Part shown: positions 1 through 4,762 of the stretch, in pieces
Layout: the number at the start of each line of letters is the position of its first letter
How positions within the stretch are numbered: position 1 is the stretch's first letter
From: Bacillota bacterium
Lineage (GTDB): Bacteria > Bacillota_A > Clostridia > Peptostreptococcales > Anaerovoracaceae
Assembly (NCBI GenBank): GCA_017438085.1
Contig: JAFRWH010000130.1
Coordinates: 1-6,128, forward strand
Length of the DNA: 6,128 nucleotides
Direction: 5' to 3'
Translations under genes and position numbers: made by a program
The notes under the pieces: model-generated
Seen by the model: only the letters and a program-made list of their open reading frames with translations
Told to the model about the DNA's origin: nothing
Database searches by the model: none

Positions 1-1
1 G

Positions 2-631
2 GCAGAGATCATCGAGAGGACCGGCTGGGAAGTAGAAGTCAAGCGCTGCGCTGACATGACCTCCCTGTTCGGCGAGCTGGATTCCAAGAGGATCGACGTC
101 GCTGCCAACTGCGCCGCCATCACCGCCAGCCGTCTTGAGGCTCACATCGCTTCCGACCCCATCTATGCTGATGCTCAGGTAGTAGTAGTACAGCCCGACA
201 GCAGCTATCAGACCTTCGAAGACCTCCGCGGCCAGGTAATGGGCTGCACCGCAGGCCAGGCTGCTCAGAATACCGTAGAGAAGATGGCTCCCGACTATGA
301 CTGGGACATCCGTCCTTATGACAACACCGGCGCTCTGTTCCAGGATCTGGACCTTGGCAGAATCCCCTCTCTGGCTCACACCGTTTCCACCGTTGAAAAG
401 TATCAGAGAGAGCAGGGTCTCAAGCTCCGCATGCTGGACGAGAAGCTCTTCGGAAACAACGTTGGCTGGTGGTTCAGAATGGATGACGAAAGCAAGGCTC
501 TGCGCGACGACCTGAACAAGGTTCTTGCAGAAATGCAGGCTGACGGAACTATCTCCAAGATCACCGAGAAGTATTTCTACGAAGATATGACCAAACTCAT
601 CAGCGACGAATGGCTTACCTCCACAAACTAA
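2..631 (+). CDS. Amino-acid ABC transporter substrate-binding protein (C-terminal part, 5' end outside window)
   Basis: The reading frame is open from the window edge (first complete codon at base 2) to TAA at 629-631, so the ATG at 56 is internal and the start and any signal peptide lie upstream. The 209 visible residues look like the second half or more of a family 3 (SBP_bac_3) solute-binding protein, the extracytoplasmic receptor that delivers polar amino acids to a permease. Supporting features, numbered from base 2, are an ITASR segment near residues 40-44, aligning with the TxxxR motif whose Arg binds the ligand alpha-carboxylate; a hinge-crossing stretch LRGQVMGCTAGQAAQ (75-89); and a C-terminal LNKVLAEMQADGTISKITEKYF segment typical of the fold's last helices. 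Oddly, the segment aligning with the usual GRxDAxxxD reads GRIPSLAHT, lacking the acidic residues expected there. Codons such as GCT, ACC, AAG and CTC dominate, as in highly expressed receptors. The ATPase gene follows after 17 bp. The ligand is not predictable. Confidence 0.88.
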   Translation, partial: AEIIERTGWEVEVKRCADMTSLFGELDSKRIDVAANCAAITASRLEAHIASDPIYADAQVVVVQPDSSYQTFEDLRGQVMGCTAGQAAQNTVEKMAPDYDWDIRPYDNTGALFQDLDLGRIPSLAHTVSTVEKYQREQGLKLRMLDEKLFGNNVGWWFRMDDESKALRDDLNKVLAEMQADGTISKITEKYFYEDMTKLISDEWLTSTN

Positions 632-648
632 TATAAATTATAAAAGAA

Positions 649-1389
649 ATGGTAGATGTAAAAAACCTCTCAAAAACATTTGACGGAAGCACTGAGGTGC
701 TGAAGGATATCAATCTTCACGTCAACAAGCACGATGTAGTTGCCATACTGGGGCCCTCCGGCACCGGTAAGTCCACGCTGCTCCGCTGCCTGAACTATCT
801 GAGCGTGCCCACAACGGGTATCATACGCATCGGAGATGTGACTGTGGATGCAGAGCATCACACCAAGCAGGATGTGCGCGCTCTGCGCATGCAGTCCGCC
901 ATGGTGTTCCAGGGCTATAATCTGTTCAAGAACAAGACAGCTCTTGGCAATGTAATGGAAGCGCTGACAGTGGTGCAGGGCAAGTCCAAGGCTGAGGCCG
1001 AGGAGATAGCTCTGGCGCAGCTTGAAAAGGTAGGCATGCTGGACAGAAAGGATTTCTATCCTGTAAAGATGTCCGGCGGACAGCAGCAGAGAGTTGCAAT
1101 AGCGAGAGCTCTGGCTGTGAATCCCAACGTGCTCCTGTTTGACGAACCCACTTCCGCTCTGGATCCCGAGCTCGTAGGAGAAGTTCTGAACACCATCAGA
1201 AAGCTTGCCGAGGAACAGACATCCACCATGATACTGGTCACTCACGAGATCCACTTTGCCCGCAATGTGGCAAACAGGATAATATTCATGGAAGGCGGCT
1301 TTATCGTGGCCGACGGCACACCGGAGGAGATCATCGATAATCCGGAAAACCCCAGACTCCGTCAGTTCCTGAACGTGATATCCAAGTAA
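649..1389 (+). CDS. Polar amino-acid ABC transporter ATP-binding protein
   Basis: This 246-residue protein is the cytoplasmic ATPase of an amino-acid importer of the GlnQ/HisP/ArtP type, at the usual family length. All nucleotide-binding elements are intact: Walker A GPSGTGKST (35-43), Q-loop Gln88 in MVFQGYNLF, the SGGQQQR signature (142-148) characteristic of the polar amino-acid subfamily, Walker B LLFDEP (162-167) with catalytic Glu166, D-loop SALD (169-172) and switch His199. The start ATG at 649 is the first in frame, because a stop lies at 634-636, and MVDVKNLSKTF matches the usual family N-terminus. No good Shine-Dalgarno sequence precedes it; the 17-bp gap after the binding-protein stop is almost entirely A/T with only AAAGAA near the ATG. 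It shares an operon with the upstream binding protein and ends at a terminator 12 bp past its stop. Which amino acid is carried cannot be told from the ATPase. Confidence 0.96.
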   Translation: MVDVKNLSKTFDGSTEVLKDINLHVNKHDVVAILGPSGTGKSTLLRCLNYLSVPTTGIIRIGDVTVDAEHHTKQDVRALRMQSAMVFQGYNLFKNKTALGNVMEALTVVQGKSKAEAEEIALAQLEKVGMLDRKDFYPVKMSGGQQQRVAIARALAVNPNVLLFDEPTSALDPELVGEVLNTIRKLAEEQTSTMILVTHEIHFARNVANRIIFMEGGFIVADGTPEEIIDNPENPRLRQFLNVISK

Positions 1390-1401
1390 AAAAAATTAAA
1401 G

Positions 1402-1442
1402 CAGCCTCTTTCATCCTTATCAGGGTGGAAGAGGCTGTTTTT
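1402..1442 (+). terminator. Intrinsic terminator of the ABC transporter operon
   Basis: A 15-bp hairpin, arm 1402-1416 (starting CAGCCTCTT) pairing with 1423-1437 (ending AAGAGGCTG), encloses the 6-nt loop TTATCA. All 15 positions pair, two as G-U. A five-T tract follows at 1438-1442. An A-rich run (1387-1394 and 1398-1400) precedes the stem. It ends transcription of the binding-protein/ATPase operon. No leftward gene is present here that would need it. Confidence 0.93.
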
Positions 1443-1469
1443 GCTTTATTGGAAAACATGTGCTAAAAT
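1441..1469 (+). promoter_or_regulatory. Predicted sigma-A promoter of the acyltransferase gene
   Basis: The extended -10 element TGCTAAAAT (1461-1469; hexamer TAAAAT at 1464-1469) is preceded at exactly 17 bp by a weak -35, TTGCTT (1441-1446). Transcription would start near 1476, giving a leader of about 18 nt to the ATG at 1494. The TGn extension would compensate for the poor -35. The -35 overlaps the last Ts of the upstream terminator. This is read by eye and not tested. Confidence 0.6.
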
Positions 1470-1493
1470 GAAAAAAACTGAAGGGAGTTCACT

Positions 1494-2771
1494 ATGACTA
1501 TCGAAGAACGGATCTTAAGGACGAATGTAAAAAAACCGCCCAGATGGCTGTACTGGATACTTATGCAGGTGACAAGGGTTCTTAATAAACTGAGCAGGAC
1601 CAGCTTTACGTATAAGGCAGATCCATCAAAAGAGGAGGGCTCCATAGTTATGATAGCCAATCACTCCTCAAGAGTCGATTATCAGTTTACAGGGCCTGTG
1701 TGCTATCCCAAGATGCTGAATTACGTTGTGGGGTACAATGAATTTTACCGCTTCCCCACCAATCTGCTTCTGCCCGTGATGCAGGTGATCCCAAAGAAAA
1801 ACTTTACGCCGGATCTTCACGCGATGAAGCAGATACTCAGGGTTATAAAGCAGGGGGGCAATATATGCATTATGCCCGAAGGCATGAGCTCCATCACCGG
1901 CATGGCTCAGCCTGTCATGCCCGGAAGCGGCAAACTCCTGAAAAAGCTGGGGGTGCCTGTCTACTATTCCAAGATAGCCGGAGCGTATCTTAACTACACC
2001 AAGCACTGCCTGGACCAGAGGAAAGGCCGCATAGATGTGGTTGTGGACAGGATGTTCACTCCTCAGCAGCTTAAGGAAATGTCACCGGAGCAGATAGAGG
2101 ATACCATGAACCGCCTGCTGGCTCACGATGATTACGTCTGGAACAGCAGGGAAAAAGTCCGCTTCACAGGCAAAGCCGGTATGGCAAAGAATCTGGAAAC
2201 TCTGCTCTACCTGTGTCCTAAGTGCGGCGCTGTTTACGAGATGGAGACCGAGGGCAATACCATGACCTGCCGCCACTGCGGAAATAAGATAGAACTGGAT
2301 GAGTACTATCAGCTTCACGCAATAGGGGAAGACAGCGTATGCCCGGAGTTTGTTACGGACTGGACCATAATGGAACGGCAGAAGGCCGCTGAAGAAGTCA
2401 GGAAGCCCGGCTTCTTGCATCAGGGACATGTAAAAGTAGGCGTGCTTCCGGATCATAAGGCGCTGTTTGGCTCCGCTACCTCAATAATAAGCGGCGATGG
2501 CATGCTTAAGCTTGACAGGGAAGGCCTGCATTTTGACGGAATTCTTGAAGGCAAGCCCTACAGCTTTGATATACCAAGCGATGACCTTCCTACCTACGGA
2601 ATGTGCACTGATATCACACGATTCTACACTTTTGTGGAGGGTCGTTTCCTGGAATTCTTCCCGGACGCGGGTGATGTGCTGCTTTGGGATCACCTTACCG
2701 AGGAGATGCACCGCTTTAACGGCGGCAAGTGGCAGAATACGGCTTACCGCTTGGATGCAGCAGAAGCCTGA
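1494..2771 (+). CDS. PlsC-like acyltransferase with zinc ribbon and beta-rich C-terminal domain
   Basis: This is a 425-residue protein. The ATG at 1494 is preceded by AAGGGAG (1481-1487) with 6-nt spacing. Residues about 15-205 resemble the lysophospholipid/glycerolphosphate acyltransferase (PlsC) fold, which transfers acyl groups to lysophosphatidic acid or similar acceptors at the inner membrane. The catalytic H-x4-D motif is NHSSRVD (His57, Asp62); the acceptor-binding glycine block is MPEGMSS (127-133), where classical PlsC has FPEGTRS, so the Thr and Arg are replaced; the late motif is GVPVYYSKI (153-161). An aromatic amphipathic segment (16-30) may dock on the membrane. A zinc ribbon follows, with CPKCG (Cys241, Cys244) and CRHCG (Cys259, Cys262). 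Residues about 310-420 are beta-rich, with a GMLKLDREGLHFDG strand pattern recalling PH-like/GRAM domains (inference). Classical PlsC is only around 240 residues. The gene is monocistronic, between two terminators. The acyltransferase fold is well supported; the exact acceptor is unknown. Confidence 0.85.
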   Translation: MTIEERILRTNVKKPPRWLYWILMQVTRVLNKLSRTSFTYKADPSKEEGSIVMIANHSSRVDYQFTGPVCYPKMLNYVVGYNEFYRFPTNLLLPVMQVIPKKNFTPDLHAMKQILRVIKQGGNICIMPEGMSSITGMAQPVMPGSGKLLKKLGVPVYYSKIAGAYLNYTKHCLDQRKGRIDVVVDRMFTPQQLKEMSPEQIEDTMNRLLAHDDYVWNSREKVRFTGKAGMAKNLETLLYLCPKCGAVYEMETEGNTMTCRHCGNKIELDEYYQLHAIGEDSVCPEFVTDWTIMERQKAAEEVRKPGFLHQGHVKVGVLPDHKALFGSATSIISGDGMLKLDREGLHFDGILEGKPYSFDIPSDDLPTYGMCTDITRFYTFVEGRFLEFFPDAGDVLLWDHLTEEMHRFNGGKWQNTAYRLDAAEA

Positions 2772-2779
2772 TAAAATAC

Positions 2780-2810
2780 AAAAAAAAGACGGCCATGAGC
2801 CGTCTTTTTA
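2780..2810. terminator. Bidirectional intrinsic terminator between convergent genes
   Basis: Stem GACGGC (2788-2793)/GCCGTC (2799-2804) closes the 5-nt loop CATGA. It is flanked by an A run (2780-2787) on the left and TTTTT (2805-2809) on the right, so each strand ends the hairpin with a T tract and the A/T flanks extend the stem. It lies 16 bp after the acyltransferase stop and 19 bp after the stop of the leftward membrane-protein gene, serving both. Confidence 0.92.
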
Positions 2811-2823
2811 TATTTTTTGAAGC

Positions 2824-3687
2824 TTAGCTTGCCAGAAAACCTCTGCCAATCACCTCGCTGGAATTGGTTATCTGCACAAATGCTCCTTTCTGGTTATCTT
2901 TAATGAAATTCCTCAGAAGCACAGCCTGTCTGGGAGCCATGTCTGTCATTATAACAGTCTTGGGCTGATGGGTGAAGGCGCCTCTGGCATCGTAGACAGT
3001 AGCACTGCGCCCGAGCGTGTGTATTATGTATTCGCATATCGGCTCAGAATCATCGCAGATAATAGTGAAGCACTTGGTCATGTTGAGATTCTCAATGACG
3101 CGGTCTATACCGATCGATTTCGTCAGAAGGCCCAGCAGGGAGAACAGGCCTGTGCCGGGTCCGAAGACTATAAAGGCAAGGACCACTGATGTCGCATCCA
3201 CAAGCAGCAGGGCTGTTCCTATGTTGATGCTTGTGTATTTGCGCAGTATCATGGCGATAATGTCGGTGCCGCCGCTTGATGCCGAGATGTTAAAAAGCAG
3301 CGCAGAGCCAATTGCAGGACAGGCCACCGCAAAGATCAGTTCCAGCAGGGGCTCCGAAGTCAGGGGCTGCTCCAGAGGCACGAATCTTTCAAGCAGGGAC
3401 AGGCTGAAGGACATTATCAGGGTTGAGATGAAGGTCTTGATGCCCACGCTTTTGCCCAGAACGAAGAAACCCAGTATCAGAAGGCTGTAGTTTGCTATAT
3501 TCGTAAAGGTCGATGAGGACAAACCTGTTAATTGACTTATGACAGGGGCGTATCCGCTGACCCCGCCGAAGGCGAAATGGTTGGGAAATTTGAAGAAATA
3601 AATGCCCACAACCATTATCTCGACTGCGAAGAACAGCAGGACATATTCCTTTATTGCCTTTTTCTTTGGATCTTTATCTTTTATCAT
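2824..3687 (-). CDS. YitT family membrane protein (DUF161 + DUF2179)
   Basis: With the preferred start at 3687 the protein has 287 residues, typical for the family. A Lys-rich N-terminus is followed by about five hydrophobic segments (near 15-34, 61-80, 85-102, 114-136, 156-188), and then a soluble C-terminal DUF2179 domain (about 196-285). Family hallmarks are visible: GGVSG (41-45) after the first helix, SSGGTDIIA (137-145), and in the C-terminal domain GRSATVYDARGAF (226-238), close to the usual GRGxT...GxY pattern. The reading frame extends upstream to an ATG at 3708, but GGAG (3695-3698) sits 7 nt before the ATG at 3687, and the predicted transcript starts only about 6 nt before 3708, so 3687 is favoured. 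The family's function is not established; a transporter role is often assumed. It lies 48 bp downstream of the LysR gene, on the same strand, with no terminator between them. Confidence 0.9.
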   Translation of the reverse strand: MIKDKDPKKKAIKEYVLLFFAVEIMVVGIYFFKFPNHFAFGGVSGYAPVISQLTGLSSSTFTNIANYSLLILGFFVLGKSVGIKTFISTLIMSFSLSLLERFVPLEQPLTSEPLLELIFAVACPAIGSALLFNISASSGGTDIIAMILRKYTSINIGTALLLVDATSVVLAFIVFGPGTGLFSLLGLLTKSIGIDRVIENLNMTKCFTIICDDSEPICEYIIHTLGRSATVYDARGAFTHQPKTVIMTDMAPRQAVLLRNFIKDNQKGAFVQITNSSEVIGRGFLAS

Positions 3688-3694
3688 ATCATAA

Positions 3695-3698
3695 CTCC
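3695..3698 (-). promoter_or_regulatory. Ribosome binding site choosing the YitT-family start at 3687
   Basis: On the minus strand GGAG lies 7 nt before the ATG at 3687-3685, inside the reading frame that opens at the ATG at 3708. No comparable purine-rich site precedes 3708. This argues for the shorter 287-residue protein over the 294-residue version. Confidence 0.7.
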
Positions 3699-3720
3699 AT
3701 AAAATCATTGCAGAGCCTAT

Positions 3721-3749
3721 AATATACTGCTCATCTCAGTCATTTGCAA
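3721..3749 (-). promoter_or_regulatory. Predicted promoter of the YitT-family gene, overlapping the end of the LysR gene
   Basis: Reading the minus strand, -35 TTGCAA (3749-3744; four of six consensus bases) and -10 TATATT (3726-3721; five of six) are separated by exactly 17 bp. Transcription would start near 3714, giving a leader of about 26 nt to the favoured ATG at 3687. The -35 lies in the last codons of the LysR gene, so the membrane protein could be expressed both from here and by read-through. Confidence 0.6.
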
Positions 3750-4626
3750 TAGTTTTTATGTTGCTGAGAAACATTTTCAGCAGGGGCTGTTCGCCTTCCT
3801 TCTTCCAGAAGAGCTTGACAGGAAAAGCCCTGAAGGAGTCCACCTCGGGACAGCTCAGGACCTTCAGCTGTGGATTGCCGCAGGCATCCTCCGGAAGGAA
3901 ACCTCCTGCCTCACCGCTGATTATAAATCTCTCTACTGTAAACAGCTGGGAGGTCCTGATTATCACATTCAGGGCGGTGCCCCTTGAACTGAAAAGCTCC
4001 TCCAGATTTCTGCTTATGGGAAAGCTGTCATCCAGCAAGGCTATGGGGATCGAGGCTATCTCTTCCAGGCTTATGCTGTCCTTTCCGGAGTATTCAGATG
4101 CGGCGCCAATGCAGAAGCGGATCCCGCCTCCTGCCATGTCCATGCTTTCAAAACATCCCTTCCATTTGGGATCCTCGCCGTATTTACCTCCGGTTATCAC
4201 CGCGTCCAGCTCACCGTTTTCAAGCTTTTCCAGCAGGCGTCCTCCGTTATCCTCGAAGGTCTCTGTCTTAAGCTCCGGCAGTTTTTTGTGTATGCGTCTG
4301 TACAGCTCCGGCATCATGGAGCTTCCTGCCATGGTGGAAAAGCCGAGCCTTATGTACTGTCTGTTGAACATTCCGTCTTCGGCGAGCCTTTCTATGCGGC
4401 TGTACTGGTAAAGGAGCGGCTCCACCTCCATCAGCAGCCTTCTGCCCGCCTCGTTTACTTCTATGTGGGTTCCTTTCTTTACGAAAAGCCCTGTGCCCAG
4501 TTCCTTCTCCAGCTCCTTCATGGCTATGGTCAGGGTGGGCTGCGACACGAACAGCTCCCTCGCAGAGGCGCTTAAGTTCTGGGTCCTGCATATGGACGCA
4601 AAGTATTGAAGTTGTCTGATAGTCAT
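3736..4626 (-). CDS. LysR-family transcriptional regulator
   Basis: At 296 residues this has standard LysR length. The N-terminal winged helix-turn-helix (about 1-60) is complete: LQYFASICRTQNLSASAREL, then the recognition region SQPTLTIAMKELEKELGTGLF, with the wing KKGTHIEVNEAGRRLL. A linker helix (about 60-88) leads into a periplasmic-binding-protein-like effector domain (about 91-290), starting IRLGFSTMAG and including the LENGELDAVITG segment typical of the first subdomain. The ATG at 4626 has only a distant AGGA about 11 nt upstream (near 4638-4641), suggesting modest translation. The gene is divergent from the PHP-like gene, and a T-N11-A LysR box lies between them. It precedes the YitT-family gene on the same strand. 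The likely role is activation of the divergent gene with autoregulation. The ligand and exact subfamily are unknown. Confidence 0.95.
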   Translation of the reverse strand: MTIRQLQYFASICRTQNLSASARELFVSQPTLTIAMKELEKELGTGLFVKKGTHIEVNEAGRRLLMEVEPLLYQYSRIERLAEDGMFNRQYIRLGFSTMAGSSMMPELYRRIHKKLPELKTETFEDNGGRLLEKLENGELDAVITGGKYGEDPKWKGCFESMDMAGGGIRFCIGAASEYSGKDSISLEEIASIPIALLDDSFPISRNLEELFSSRGTALNVIIRTSQLFTVERFIISGEAGGFLPEDACGNPQLKVLSCPEVDSFRAFPVKLFWKKEGEQPLLKMFLSNIKTIAND

Positions 4627-4658
4627 ATCTAAATAATTCCTATTGATTAATAAGTATC

Positions 4659-4675
4659 TATAGCTAAAAACTATA
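4659..4675. promoter_or_regulatory. Predicted LysR-type operator (T-N11-A box)
   Basis: The inverted repeat TATAG-N7-CTATA (4659-4663 and 4671-4675) contains the classical LysR form ATAG-N7-CTAT, with T4661 and A4673 spaced as T-N11-A. Its centre (4667) is about 63 bp upstream of the predicted start of rightward transcription near 4730, the usual place of the LysR recognition site. It is 33 bp upstream of the regulator's own ATG, and would overlap a possible weak leftward -10 (TATAGA, 4662-4657), which would allow autorepression. The flanks are A/T-rich, so a chance short repeat is possible. Confidence 0.6.
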
Positions 4676-4694
4676 ATATATTGAAAAGCTGTAT

Positions 4695-4723
4695 TTTACA
4701 AGCGCTGAAGCGGAGAAGATAAT
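4695..4723 (+). promoter_or_regulatory. Predicted sigma-A promoter of the PHP-like gene
   Basis: The -35 TTTACA (4695-4700) and -10 GATAAT (4718-4723) each match five of six consensus bases and are exactly 17 bp apart. The predicted start is near 4730, leaving a leader of about 33 nt. The LysR box is centred near -63. A second, activation-type half site near -35 is not clear by eye. Confidence 0.6.
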
Positions 4724-4752
4724 TAAATCAGTTAAGTCTGATCTGCATTAAC

Positions 4753-4757
4753 GGAGG
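4753..4757 (+). promoter_or_regulatory. Ribosome binding site of the PHP-like gene
   Basis: A perfect GGAGG lies 5 nt before the ATG at 4763. It is the strongest site in the window and fixes the start of a gene whose end is not seen. Confidence 0.85.
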
Positions 4758-4762
4758 ATATT

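Noticed and set aside
56..631. The substrate-binding protein starting at the ATG at 56
   Set aside because: The frame is open to the window edge and the residues before it continue the conserved fold, so this Met is internal and the gene is simply cut by the window.
633..646. TATAAA-like sequences between the binding-protein and ATPase genes as an internal promoter
   Set aside because: No -35-like hexamer lies 16-18 bp upstream of either; the A/T-rich gap alone explains the match.
670..1254. A 194-codon open frame on the minus strand, opposite the ATPase gene
   Set aside because: It is antisense to an unmistakable ABC ATPase, has no family resemblance, and has a Cys/His/Leu-rich shadow-like composition.
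2214..2280. The four-cysteine region of the acyltransferase as a separate small zinc-finger gene
   Set aside because: It is in the same uninterrupted frame as the acyltransferase domain, with no stop, ribosome site or frameshift between them.
2497..2820. A plus-strand open frame overlapping the acyltransferase end and running through the terminator
   Set aside because: It is out of frame with the real gene, its product shows no domain, and its end passes through the hairpin 2788-2804, which is not expected for a real gene.
4681..4697. TTGAAA (4681-4686) as the -35 of the PHP-like gene promoter
   Set aside because: No -10-like hexamer lies 16-18 bp downstream. TTTACA-17-GATAAT fits better and gives a sensible LysR box position.
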